Assembly (NCBI RefSeq): GCF_000025265.1
Contig: NC_013739.1
Location: 682,001 to 746,000, forward strand
From: Conexibacter woesei DSM 14684
Lineage (GTDB): Bacteria > Actinomycetota > Thermoleophilia > Solirubrobacterales > Solirubrobacteraceae
Reading direction: 5' to 3'
DNA: 64,000 nucleotides
A model generated the notes under the pieces. That model saw nothing but the letters and a program-made list of their open reading frames with translations. It made no database searches and was not told the DNA's origin. The number at the start of each line of letters is the position of its first letter. Within the stretch, counting starts at the first letter, position 1. Shown one piece after another: positions 13,824-22,251 of the stretch. Position numbers and translations under genes: made by a program.

Positions 13824-14672
13824 ATGGCGGCGCTCATGGCAGCGCGATCGGCCCCGCGCTCCAACCACGACCCACCCGTCGACTGCGACGAACGGCGTCG
13901 CCGCGTCCTGCGCCGTCGGCACGGCGAACGCGCGCTGGTGCTCGCCGCTCAGGGCGGCGAGACCGGCGCGCGCGACGAGCTGGTCGACGTCTTCATGCCG
14001 CTGATCGGCAGCGTCGCGCGGCTCTACCGCGGCGTGACGTCCGTCCACCGCGCGGAGCTGATGCAGGCGGGCGTCGTCGGCTTGCTGACCGCGCTGGAAC
14101 GGTTCGACCCCTCGCGCCGCGCGCCGTTCTGGACGTACGCCTCATGGTGGGTGCGCCAGGCGATGCAGCAGGTCGTCGCCGAATTGGCGCGACCGGTCGT
14201 GATGTCCGACCGCGGCCTGCGGGAGCTGGCGCGGATGCGCGCTGCCCGCCGCGACTTCACGCGGCTCCACGACGCAGGGCCGAGCAGCGTCCGTCTCGCG
14301 GCTGCGACCGGCCTGACACGCGAGCGGATCGAGACGCTGCTCGCGCTCGAACTGGTTCCGGAGACGCTGGAGAGCGAACCGGCGTGGAGCGACGAGGACG
14401 ACCTGGCACGCCGGAGCGGGCACCCGCTCGAGGACCCAGGCGCTGAGGAGGCGTTCGACCGCGTGCTGGACCGCGTCGAATGCGACCGGCTCCTGCGTCT
14501 GATCGGGGATCTGCGCCAGCGTGAGCGCGTGATCCTGCACGCCCGCTTCGGCCTCGACGGGCAGGAGCGGACGCTCCGCGAGGTCGCTCGCATGGTCGGT
14601 CTCAGCGCCGAGCGCGTCAGGCAGCTGGAGCACGAGGCGCTGGACGAGCTGCGCGCGGCCGCGGCGGCTTGA
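13824..14672 (+). CDS. Sigma-70 family RNA polymerase sigma factor (group 2/3)
   Basis: A 282-residue protein from the ATG at 13824. An in-frame upstream extension lacks sigma-like sequence. Region 2 is visible (LMQAGVVGLLTALERFDPS and FWTYASWWVRQAMQQVV, the -10 recognition helix), followed by region 3. Region 4.2 carries a helix-turn-helix (TLREVARMVGLSAERVRQLE) for -35 contact. There is no region 1.1 and no anti-sigma neighbour. It faces the chaperone operon, so a role in its heat or stress induction is plausible, though this is inferred only from position. Confidence 0.9.
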   Translation: MAALMAARSAPRSNHDPPVDCDERRRRVLRRRHGERALVLAAQGGETGARDELVDVFMPLIGSVARLYRGVTSVHRAELMQAGVVGLLTALERFDPSRRAPFWTYASWWVRQAMQQVVAELARPVVMSDRGLRELARMRAARRDFTRLHDAGPSSVRLAAATGLTRERIETLLALELVPETLESEPAWSDEDDLARRSGHPLEDPGAEEAFDRVLDRVECDRLLRLIGDLRQRERVILHARFGLDGQERTLREVARMVGLSAERVRQLEHEALDELRAAAAA

Positions 14673-14728
14673 CGACCCGGGAGCGACGGCCTACGAGTCG
14701 AATCACCGACCATTCGAAGGGATCAGCC

Positions 14729-15181
14729 ATGTCGACACAGCCGATCGTCGCGTGCGACAACTGCGGCAGACGCAACCGCCTGCCGGTGATTGCCGAGGGC
14801 ATCCCGCGATGCGCCGTCTGCCACCACCCGCTGCAGTGGATCGTCGAGGCCGGCGACGCGACCTTCGATGGTGCGATCGCCGCGTCGGTGCCGGTGCTCG
14901 TCGACTTCTGGGCCGACTGGTGCGGGCCGTGTCGGATGGTCTCCCCGTTGGTGGAGAGAATCGGCCACGACTACGCCGGCCGCCTGAAGGTCGTCAAGCT
15001 CGACACGGAGGCGGCCCCGCAGATCGCGGCCCGCTTCCAGATCCGCAGCATCCCGCTGCTGGTGCTGTTCCGCGACGGCGACGAGGTCGCGCGGCTGATC
15101 GGCGCCCATCCCGACGCGCAGCTGCGTGCCTGGATCGACGGCCAGCTGGCCGCCGCCGGGGCTGCAACCGGATCGGACTGA
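14729..15181 (+). CDS. trxC: Thioredoxin 2 (zinc-binding)
   Basis: A 150-residue protein with an N-terminal zinc ribbon (CDNC and CAVC, residues about 9-31), which marks the TrxC/Trx2 class. The thioredoxin fold follows, with active site WADWCGPCRM and the cis-Pro in RSIPLLVLF. The ATG at 14729 has an AAGGGA ribosome site; an upstream in-frame ATG lacks one. It reduces disulfides in the cytosol. It ends 23 bases before the convergent TrxR-like fusion gene, a possible functional partner. Confidence 0.93.
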   Translation: MSTQPIVACDNCGRRNRLPVIAEGIPRCAVCHHPLQWIVEAGDATFDGAIAASVPVLVDFWADWCGPCRMVSPLVERIGHDYAGRLKVVKLDTEAAPQIAARFQIRSIPLLVLFRDGDEVARLIGAHPDAQLRAWIDGQLAAAGAATGSD

Positions 15182-15204
15182 TCCACCCCCACCGACAGAG
15201 GCGC

Positions 15205-16911
15205 CTATGACGTCACGTCAGCATGCGCCGGCCGCTTCGGCGTATGCACGAGCCGGTCGGCGACCTCGTCGCGGGCGAGGTGCTCGTGGACGAGCCGGAC
15301 CGCCATCGAGCCCTCGCCGACGGCGGTCGCGACGCGGCGGATCGCACCGCTGCGCACGTCGCCGACCGCGAAGACGCCCGACATGCTCGTCTCCAACATC
15401 AGCTCCGCCCCGGTCGCCGCGCCCGTCACCACGAAGCCCTTCTCGTCGAGCGCGAGCGCGCGGCCGAGCCACTGCGTGCGCGGCTCGGCGCCGATGAAGA
15501 CGAACAGTGCCCGCGCCGGGATGCGATTGTGCGCGCCGGTGCGGTTGTCCAGGAGCTCCAGCTCCTCCAGCCACGCGTCGCCGAGCAGTCCTCTCACCTC
15601 GGTGTTCGTGTGCAACTCGACGTTGCCGGTGCGCTCCAGCCGTTCGACGAGGTAGCGGGACATCCCCTGCGCCAGTGACGGCTCGCGCACCAGCAGGTGG
15701 ACGTGCTCGGCGCGGCGGGAGAGGAACAGCGCCGCCTGACCGGCGGAGTTGCCGCCGCCGACGACCGCGACCGGGTCGCCGCTACACAGCTGCGCCTCGA
15801 CTTCGGTCGCGGCGTAGTGGACGCTCGTTCCCTCGAACTCCTCCAGCCGCTGCAGCGGCAGCTTGCGGTAGTGGACGCCGCTGGCGACCACGACGGCGCG
15901 GGCGTGCAGCTCCTCGCCGTCGGCGAGCGCGAGCACGTGGTGACCGTCGCGCTCTTCCAGCGCGACCGCGCGTGCCGGCACGGTGATGCGTGCCCCGAAC
16001 TTGCGCGCCTGCAGCGTCGCGCGCTCGGCCAGCTCGGCGCCGGTCACGCCGGCGGGGAAGCCGAGATAATTCTCGATCCGCGAGGAGGTCGACGCCTGGC
16101 CGCCGGTGGCGACGCAGTCGAGCGTGATCGTGTCGAGCCCCTCGGAGGCGCCGTACACCGCGGCGGCCAGTCCGGCCGGCCCCGCGCCGACGACGGCCAG
16201 GTCGTGCAGCTCGCCGGGTTCGACGGGCGCGCGCAGCCCGATCGCCTCGGCCAGCTTCTCGTTGCTGGGATTGCGCAGCACGCGTGCGCCGTGCCAGATC
16301 ACCACCGGCGTCTCCTCCGGGCCGATCCCCAGCTCGCGCAGCAGTCCCTCCGCCGCCGCGTCCCGCTCGAGGTCGATCCAGCTGTGCGGCAGCCGATTGC
16401 GGGCCGCGAACTCGCGCAGGCGACGCGTGTCGGGCGAGTAGCGCGAGCCGATGATGCGGAAACCGGCCCCGAGGCCGACGAGCAGCGAGCGGCGCAGCAG
16501 GAAGGCGCGCAAGATCAGGTCGCCGATCGCGACGTCCTGCGTGACGAGCTCGCGCACCTGCTCGACCGGCACCCTCAGCACCTCGCCGGGGACGCGAACG
16601 ACCGCGGACAGAAACGCTGTCTCGCCGGTCACGACGCTCAGCTCGCCGAGGAAGCGGCCGGCACCGTGGACGCCCACCGTCCGCTCGCCCCGCGATCCGA
16701 GGCCCTCGACCACGGCGATCGTCCCGTCGAGCACAACGAAGAAGTCGACGTCGCGGTCACCCTCGCGATAGAGCACCTCACCCGCGTCGGTGCGACGGCG
16801 CGCCGCCCCGCGCGCGCGTGCGAACAACTCAATCTGCTCCGCGCTCAGACGCGGATAGGCGCCGTACGAATCGGGCGTCTCGCGCAACTCGTCGGCGACG
16901 GAGCGGCTCAT
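15205..16911 (-). CDS. Cyclic-nucleotide-binding domain fused to a thioredoxin-reductase-like flavoprotein
   Basis: A 568-residue protein from the ATG at 16911, with a GGAAGAG site. Residues about 20-150 form a CNB/Crp-type sensor (VLYREGDRDVDFFVVLDGTI, GRFLGELSVVTGE). About 165-240 resembles a thioredoxin-like segment. From about 250 an FAD Rossmann domain (DLAVVGAGPAGLAAAVYGAS) and an NADPH domain (VAVVGGGNSAGQAALFLSRR) form a low-molecular-weight TrxR core, ending with GVFAVGDV. The redox CxxC expected in the NADPH domain is missing; HYAATEVEAQLC stands there, so it cannot act as a classical thioredoxin reductase. Similar fusions are common in actinobacteria, but the electron acceptor is unknown. 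Confidence 0.88.
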   Translation of the reverse strand: MSRSVADELRETPDSYGAYPRLSAEQIELFARARGAARRRTDAGEVLYREGDRDVDFFVVLDGTIAVVEGLGSRGERTVGVHGAGRFLGELSVVTGETAFLSAVVRVPGEVLRVPVEQVRELVTQDVAIGDLILRAFLLRRSLLVGLGAGFRIIGSRYSPDTRRLREFAARNRLPHSWIDLERDAAAEGLLRELGIGPEETPVVIWHGARVLRNPSNEKLAEAIGLRAPVEPGELHDLAVVGAGPAGLAAAVYGASEGLDTITLDCVATGGQASTSSRIENYLGFPAGVTGAELAERATLQARKFGARITVPARAVALEERDGHHVLALADGEELHARAVVVASGVHYRKLPLQRLEEFEGTSVHYAATEVEAQLCSGDPVAVVGGGNSAGQAALFLSRRAEHVHLLVREPSLAQGMSRYLVERLERTGNVELHTNTEVRGLLGDAWLEELELLDNRTGAHNRIPARALFVFIGAEPRTQWLGRALALDEKGFVVTGAATGAELMLETSMSGVFAVGDVRSGAIRRVATAVGEGSMAVRLVHEHLARDEVADRLVHTPKRPAHADVTS

Positions 16912-17234
16912 CTCTTCCGTTCGTAGGCCGGAGGGCCGCGTGCGGCAAACGCGCGGCTGCACCGGTCGGTCGCGATCGTTCTGATCGAGACGCTCGAACG
17001 TCCCGCAGGTCCGGTGGCAGAGCGCCTCACGGCGCTCGGCTGGCACCGTCAGCTCGTGCGCGCTCAGCGCGTGCTGCATCAGCGGCACGAGGGCTACGTC
17101 AGCGAGGCGGCGGCGCGGCGCGCCTATCCGCACCCGTTCGAGGACGCCGCGTCGGCGGTGGGCTTGAGCAGTACCGGTGCTCAGGGTTAGCGATCCTGGT
17201 CGCGTCGTGGTGGTGCGCCGACGAGGATGAGCCG
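16912..17234 (+). other. Intergenic stretch with a possible truncated small reading frame
   Basis: A plus-strand frame open from before 16912 to a TAG near 17190 reads plausibly (LIETLERPAGPVAERLTALG, then RAYPHPFEDAASAVG). It has no convincing start and overlaps the divergent flavoprotein 5' end, so it may be a remnant. It passes through the repeat copy at 17162-17180. The promoter for the arginase-fold gene should also lie here: TTGAGC inside the repeat followed 17 bases later by TTAGCG is a weak candidate. Confidence 0.35.
17162..17180 (+). repeat. Left copy of a 19-bp perfect repeat flanking the amino-acid cluster
   Basis: The sequence gcttgagcagtaccggtgc occurs here and again at 32365-32383, with two extra matching G bases on the left of both copies. 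This copy sits 55 bases before the first gene of the 15-kb catabolic cluster; the other sits 41 bases after its last gene. The ten-base core gcttgagcag also occurs at 4998 and 20134, always outside genes on the plus strand. Confidence 0.8.
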
Positions 17235-18167
17235 GTGACCACCTCGCCGTTCGAGCTCGTCAACCGCCCAGCGGCGCGTCCGTTGCTCGTGATCGGCGCC
17301 GCGCTCGACAGCTCGGGCTCTGGCCGCGGTGAGGTTCGCGCGGCCGCGCGCCTGCGCGAGGCCGGGCTCGTCGAGCGGCTCGGCGCGCGTGACTTCGGCG
17401 ACCTCGACGTCAGCGTCGAGGACCCGGAGCGCGACCCGCGCTCTGGCGTGATCGGCTTGCGCGACCTCGTCAGCGCGTCGCGCACGATCCGCGACGCGGT
17501 CGCTTCGGCGCTCGTGGCCGGCTGGCGCCCGCTCGTGCTGGGAGGCTGCTGCTCGGTCGTCCCGGGGACGCTCGCGGGCGTGCGGCGCACGCTCGGGCCG
17601 GCGTCGCTCGTGGTCGTCGACGGTCACCTCGACCTGTTCGACGGCACGACCTCGCGCACCGGCGAGATGGGCCGCATGGACCTCGCGATCGTGCTCGGCC
17701 ACGGTCCGCCGGAGCTGACGTCGCTCGACGGCGATCCGCCGCTGGCGGAGGCGTCCGACGTGGTCGCGGTCGGCGACGGCGACCATCCTCGCCGCGTCAC
17801 GCTGCGTGCGCCGGGTCCGGCCGAGATCGCGCCCGACCTGCGGGTGATCGACTGCGGCGAGGTGACGCAGCGCGGCGCACGCCAGGTCGGCGTCCACGTC
17901 GCCGAGCTGGCGGGCGGCGGCTCGGCGCCGTTCTGGCTGCACCTGGACGTGGATGTGGTCGACGGGGAGGCGATGCCGGCGGTCAGCTCCCCCGTCGCGA
18001 CCGGGCTGTCGTGGGATCAGGTGGCGGAGCTGCTCGCGCCCGCGCTGCGCTCACCGCGGCTGATCGGCATGACCGTCTGCGGCTACAACCCCGATCTGGA
18101 CGCCGGCGGCGAGTTCGCGTACTGCATCGTCGACTTGCTCGCGGACGGTCTGCTGAGGAGCCGATAG
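17235..18167 (+). CDS. Arginase/agmatinase-fold protein with altered metal site
   Basis: A protein of 310 residues from the GTG at 17235, preceded by GAGGA. The ureohydrolase motifs are recognisable but changed: GGDHS is GGCCS, DAHxD is DGHLD, and SxDxDxxDP is HLDVDVVDG. Of the six manganese ligands the first histidine is therefore a cysteine, while the Asp/His/Asp and Asp/Asp ligands remain. Classical enzymes hydrolyse arginine, agmatine or related guanidines to urea. The His-to-Cys form probably has another guanidino or amidino substrate or another metal preference. First gene of the catabolic cluster, overlapping the context of the LysR gene that follows directly. Confidence 0.8.
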   Translation: MTTSPFELVNRPAARPLLVIGAALDSSGSGRGEVRAAARLREAGLVERLGARDFGDLDVSVEDPERDPRSGVIGLRDLVSASRTIRDAVASALVAGWRPLVLGGCCSVVPGTLAGVRRTLGPASLVVVDGHLDLFDGTTSRTGEMGRMDLAIVLGHGPPELTSLDGDPPLAEASDVVAVGDGDHPRRVTLRAPGPAEIAPDLRVIDCGEVTQRGARQVGVHVAELAGGGSAPFWLHLDVDVVDGEAMPAVSSPVATGLSWDQVAELLAPALRSPRLIGMTVCGYNPDLDAGGEFAYCIVDLLADGLLRSR

Positions 18168-19103
18168 ATGCAGCATCCGGAACCCGCGCGTCCCCACCCG
18201 CTCGACCTGCGACAGGTCGTCGTGCTCGAGCACATCGATCGGGGCGGCACGATCAGCGCTGCTGCCGACGCGCTGAACTTCAGCTGCTCCGGCCTCTCCC
18301 AGCAGCTGCGACGGCTGGAGGGCGAGGTCGGGACCGAGCTCGTCTCGCGCAGCCCGCGCGAAGCGACGCTGACGCCGGCGGGCCGGGTGCTGATGAACCA
18401 CGCCGTGTACATCCAAGAGCGTCTCGCGGCGGCCGAGCGCGAGGTGCGCGAGATCTCCCAGCTGCGCGGAGGGCGGCTGCGGGTAGCGACCTTCCGCAGC
18501 GTCGGCGAGACGCTCGTCGCGGACGCGGTGGCGTACTTCCGCGCGCATTGGCCGGGCGTGCGGGTGACGCTGCGCGAGGGCGAGCCGGAGGACTACCTGC
18601 ACCTGCTGCGCAGCGACGAGATCGACATCGCGCTGACGTTCGAGTACGACGGCGTCGAGAGCACGGTGCTCGACCAGCGGCTCACGCTCGCCCGCCTGTG
18701 CGAGGACGAGATGGTCGTCGTGCTGCCGGCGAGCCATCGGCTCGCCGGCTACGACCGGCTGCCGCTCGACGGGCTGCGCCACGACAGGTGGGTCGTCTCG
18801 ACGCCGCGCTGCTCGGTCGAGGCGTTCACCGCGCAGGCATGCCGCGCCGCCGGCTTCGAGGCGCGCGTGCTGATGGCGACCGACAACTACCGCATCGCGC
18901 AGGCGCTCGTGGCGCACGGCGACGCCGTGACGTTCCTGCCGCGGCTGGCGACGCGTGCGCTGCATCCGGGCTGCGTCGCTCGTCCGGTCGGCGACGGCGG
19001 CCTGTTCCGGCGCATCTACGCGGCCCACCGCGTCGGCGGCGAGCGCGCTCCGGCGCTCGCGCGGATGCTGGAGGTGCTGCGAGAGGTGGGCGGCGATGGG
19101 TGA
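18168..19103 (+). CDS. LysR-family regulator 1
   Basis: A 311-residue protein that begins immediately after the arginase-fold gene stop. The N-terminal winged helix (DRGGTISAAADALNFSCSGL, SQQLRRLE) is followed by a linker helix and a two-lobed co-inducer domain (LRVATFRSVGETLVADAVAY). The motif EGEPEDYL is shared with the second regulator downstream, so the two are paralogous and may bind related ligands. It probably controls the adjacent transporter and catabolic genes. Confidence 0.9.
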   Translation: MQHPEPARPHPLDLRQVVVLEHIDRGGTISAAADALNFSCSGLSQQLRRLEGEVGTELVSRSPREATLTPAGRVLMNHAVYIQERLAAAEREVREISQLRGGRLRVATFRSVGETLVADAVAYFRAHWPGVRVTLREGEPEDYLHLLRSDEIDIALTFEYDGVESTVLDQRLTLARLCEDEMVVVLPASHRLAGYDRLPLDGLRHDRWVVSTPRCSVEAFTAQACRAAGFEARVLMATDNYRIAQALVAHGDAVTFLPRLATRALHPGCVARPVGDGGLFRRIYAAHRVGGERAPALARMLEVLREVGGDG

Positions 19104-19177
19104 GCCGACAGCGCGAGCGCGCCCGCATGCGTCCGAAGCCTGGCAGACGTCTGCCGGCAGTTACTCTGGAGGCCTTC

Positions 19178-20116
19178 ATGCTTGACATCCGCCGGATGCG
19201 CGTGCTGCGCGAGGTCGCGAACCGCGGGTCGATGTCGGCCGCGGCCGACGCACTGAACTACACGCCGAGCGCGATCTCGCAGCAGGTCGCGACGCTCGAG
19301 CGCGAGATCGGCGTCGCGCTCGTAGAGCGGGGTCCTCGCTCGATCACCCTGACCGATGCGGGGCGCGCGCTCGCCGAGCACGCCGAGATAATCCTCGCGC
19401 GGCTGGAGATCGCCGAGATGGAGGTGCGCGAGATCGCCGGCCTGCGCGGAGGACGCCTGCGCCTCGCGACCTTCCGCACAGCCGGCGAGACGATCGTCGC
19501 GCGCGCGATCACGGCGTTCCACGCGCGCCACCCGGACGTCGAGCTGCGGCTCGTGGAGGGCGAGCCGGAGGACTACCTGCCGCTGATCAAGTCCGGCGAG
19601 GTCGATCTCGGGCTCGGCTTCGAGTACGACCACATACCGCGCCTGCAGGTTGAGTCGTCAGAGGAGCGACTGCTGATGGAGGACGTGATCGGCCTCGCGC
19701 TGCCGCTGCGCCACCGTCTCGCCGAGCGCGAGACGATCGAGCTGGCCGACCTCGCGGGCGAATCATGGATCGGCTCGACGCCGCGTTCGTCGGTCCACGG
19801 CTTCACAGAGGCGATCTGCCGCGACGCGGGGTTCGAGGCGGAGGTCAAGTTCGAGACGGACGACTACCACGTCGCAGAGGCGCTGGTGGCGACCGGCGTG
19901 GGCATCGCGTTCCTGCCCCGGCTCGCCGCGGTGACCGCCCATCCCGAGATCGTCTTCCGGCACGTGACGCCCGCGCCGCCGGCACGGAGGGTCTTCGCCG
20001 TCTATCGCGCCGGCGGCCTGCGCTCGCCGACGACGAGCGCGATGGTTGAGCTGCTGGAGCAGATCGGGCGCGAGACGGAGCTCACCGAGCTCGCCGACCG
20101 CGCCGTCACGCGCTGA
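19178..20116 (+). CDS. LysR-family regulator 2
   Basis: A 312-residue paralogue of the upstream LysR. The ATG at 19178 has a TCTGGAGG ribosome site. The helix-turn-helix is SMSAAADALNYTPSAISQQV and the effector domain is LRLATFRTAGETIVARAITA, with the shared EGEPEDYL motif. It is separated from regulator 1 by 74 bases and from the ABC transporter by 144 bases. That last gap should contain the transporter promoter and LysR boxes, but I could not assign T-N11-A sites with confidence. Confidence 0.9.
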   Translation: MLDIRRMRVLREVANRGSMSAAADALNYTPSAISQQVATLEREIGVALVERGPRSITLTDAGRALAEHAEIILARLEIAEMEVREIAGLRGGRLRLATFRTAGETIVARAITAFHARHPDVELRLVEGEPEDYLPLIKSGEVDLGLGFEYDHIPRLQVESSEERLLMEDVIGLALPLRHRLAERETIELADLAGESWIGSTPRSSVHGFTEAICRDAGFEAEVKFETDDYHVAEALVATGVGIAFLPRLAAVTAHPEIVFRHVTPAPPARRVFAVYRAGGLRSPTTSAMVELLEQIGRETELTELADRAVTR

Positions 20117-20260
20117 GTCGAGGTTGCAGCAGCGCTTGAGCAGAGCCTGAGCAATGGCCGTGGTCGTCGGCCCTGACCGGGATTACTGTGCTCGCGGACG
20201 TGGAGAGCGGCCCGCAGCGCGGGCGCCCGTCGCGTTCAGTCATCCAGAAGGAGATGAGAC

Positions 20261-21277
20261 GTGGACACCATCACCCTCGCCCAGGGCGGGGCCCATCCGT
20301 CGCCGCACGTACGACAGCGTCGTTCGCTGAGGCCTGCGCAGCCGGTCGCCGTCGCCGTCGGCGTCGTCGTGGCGATCGGCCTTGCGCTGATCGCGACGAA
20401 GGGGTTGCACGACGTCGCGCAGACGGCGCTCAACGGGCTCTCGTTCGGCGCGGTCGTGGCGCTCGGCGCCGTCGGCCTCACGCTCGTGTTCGGCATCCTG
20501 AAGCTCGTCAACTTCGCGCACGGCGACTTCCTCACGTTCGGTGCGTACATCGCGTTCGCGGCGAATGTCAGCCTCGGGCTGCCGCTCGTCGTCTCCGTCC
20601 TCGCCGCGATGGCGCTGACGGCCGTGCTGGGGATCGTGCTCGAGCGGGTCATGTGGGGACCGACGCGGGAGCGGGGCGCCGGGATGCTGCAGCTGCTGTT
20701 GATGTCGATCGGCGCGGCGTTCGTGATCCGCTACGGCATCCAGTTCTTCGCAGGGACGGACGTCAAGTCGCTCGACGTCGATCGGACCGGCGTCGTCGAG
20801 CTGGCCGGGCTGCGGATCGGCTCGACGGCGCTGATCGCCGGGGTGACCGGGATCGTCGTGGTGGTCGCGATCGGGCTGTTGCTGCGCTTCACGCTGCTCG
20901 GCAAGCGGATGCGCGCGGTCGCTGACAACCGCGAGCTGGCGGAGACCACGGGGATCGACACGCGCCGCGTGATCGTCACGACCTGGCTCTTCGCGGGCGC
21001 GACGGCGGGGCTGGCCGGCGTGCTGTTCGCGCTCACCACCAACGTCAAGCCCGAGCTGGGCTACGAGCTGCTGCTGCCGATCTTCGCCGCGGTGATCCTC
21101 GGCAGCGTCGGTCACGCGTTCGGCGCCCTGGTGGCCGGCCTGCTGCTCGGCGTCGTGACGGAGTGGTCGACGCTCCTGGTGCCCGCGAACTGGAAGCTGT
21201 CGGTCGGATTCCTGGCGCTCATCCTCGCGCTGATCGTGCGACCGCAGGGCCTGTTCTCCTCGGGGAGATCGTCATGA
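20261..21277 (+). CDS. livH: Branched-chain amino-acid-type ABC permease (LivH)
   Basis: A 338-residue inner-membrane permease with about eight hydrophobic helices. The GTG start follows a GAAGGAGATG site. Typical LivH sequence is present (NGLSFGAVVALGAVGLTLVF, FAHGDFLTFGAY) together with the EAA-like coupling loop ADNRELAETTGID. Its stop overlaps the LivM start (ATGA). The signal-like N-terminal 30 residues are unusually long and polar. Confidence 0.93.
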   Translation: MDTITLAQGGAHPSPHVRQRRSLRPAQPVAVAVGVVVAIGLALIATKGLHDVAQTALNGLSFGAVVALGAVGLTLVFGILKLVNFAHGDFLTFGAYIAFAANVSLGLPLVVSVLAAMALTAVLGIVLERVMWGPTRERGAGMLQLLLMSIGAAFVIRYGIQFFAGTDVKSLDVDRTGVVELAGLRIGSTALIAGVTGIVVVVAIGLLLRFTLLGKRMRAVADNRELAETTGIDTRRVIVTTWLFAGATAGLAGVLFALTTNVKPELGYELLLPIFAAVILGSVGHAFGALVAGLLLGVVTEWSTLLVPANWKLSVGFLALILALIVRPQGLFSSGRSS

Positions 21278-22251
21278 GCTCGACTGCGGTGCCGTTCGCG
21301 CTCTCGTTCGGCGGCCTCACGGAGGTCAGCTTCTGGACCGGCGTCGGCGTGCTGGCCGGCATCTACGCGCTCTTCACGCTCGGCCTCCAGCTCAACGTGG
21401 GCTTCTCCGGGATCGTCAACTTCGGCCAAGCCGGCTTCATGGCGATCGGCGCCTACGCGATGGCGATCCTCGTGGTCGACGCCGGCTTCGCGTTCTTCCC
21501 CGCTGCGCTGCTCGCGATCCTGTGCGCCGTCGCGTTCGCGCTCGTCGTCGGGATGTCGTCGCTGCGCCTGCGCGCCGACTACTTCTCGATCGCGACGCTC
21601 GCGGCCGCCGAGGCGATCCGGATGTTCGCCCAGAACGCCACGAGCCTGACCGGCGGCAATCAGGGCATCTACGGCTACGACTCGACGTGGGTGGACATCT
21701 CGAGAACGATCGAGGGCTGGCTCGGCGACCTCGGCGTCGGCGACGGCGGCGGCCTGGTCCCGCTGCTGCTCGTCGTGTGGGCGTTCGTGCTCGTGCTCGT
21801 GGTCGTGCTGCGCCACCTGCAGCGCTCGCCGTGGGGCCGAGTCCTGCGGGCGATCCGCGAGGACGAGGACGCGGCGCGCGCGCTCGGCAAGAACGCCACG
21901 TCGTACCGGCTGCAGTCGCTGGCGATCTCCGCCGCGCTGGCCGCGGTCGCCGGCATCTTCCTCGCCCTCAACCTCAGCTTCGTCAACCCGCAGGCGTTTG
22001 AGCCGCAGGCGACCTTCATCGGATACGCGGCGTTGATCCTCGGTGGGCTGGCGAGCTACTGGGGCGTCGCATTCGGCGCCGTGGTCATGTGGACGCTGCT
22101 GGAGGCGAGCCGCTTCATCAACCTGCCGCTCGAGGACACGCAGATCGCGTCGCTGCGCTTCATCGTCGTCGGGCTGCTGCTGATCCTGCTGATGGCGTTC
22201 CGTCCGCAGGGCATCTTTGGCAACCGCAAGGAGATGGTCCTCGGTGACTGA
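21274..22251 (+). CDS. livM: Branched-chain amino-acid-type ABC permease (LivM)
   Basis: A 325-residue permease from the ATG at 21274. The family hallmark LNVGFSGIVNFGQAGFMAIG is present. The coupling loop REDEDAARALGKNATSYRLQ contacts the ATPases, and the C-terminus RPQGIFG is typical. It overlaps livH upstream and livG downstream, so the five transporter genes form one operon. It forms the translocation pore with LivH. Confidence 0.93.
   Translation: MSSTAVPFALSFGGLTEVSFWTGVGVLAGIYALFTLGLQLNVGFSGIVNFGQAGFMAIGAYAMAILVVDAGFAFFPAALLAILCAVAFALVVGMSSLRLRADYFSIATLAAAEAIRMFAQNATSLTGGNQGIYGYDSTWVDISRTIEGWLGDLGVGDGGGLVPLLLVVWAFVLVLVVVLRHLQRSPWGRVLRAIREDEDAARALGKNATSYRLQSLAISAALAAVAGIFLALNLSFVNPQAFEPQATFIGYAALILGGLASYWGVAFGAVVMWTLLEASRFINLPLEDTQIASLRFIVVGLLLILLMAFRPQGIFGNRKEMVLGD

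Noticed and set aside
17160-17190. Left repeat copy read as a HAIR-like inverted repeat (TTGAGCA-N7-TGCTCAG)
   Set aside because: The second copy at 32365 lacks the right arm, so the dyad is not what is conserved between the two.
20236-21115. Minus-strand frames opposite livH
   Set aside because: Antisense of a canonical permease within an operon whose genes overlap by four bases.
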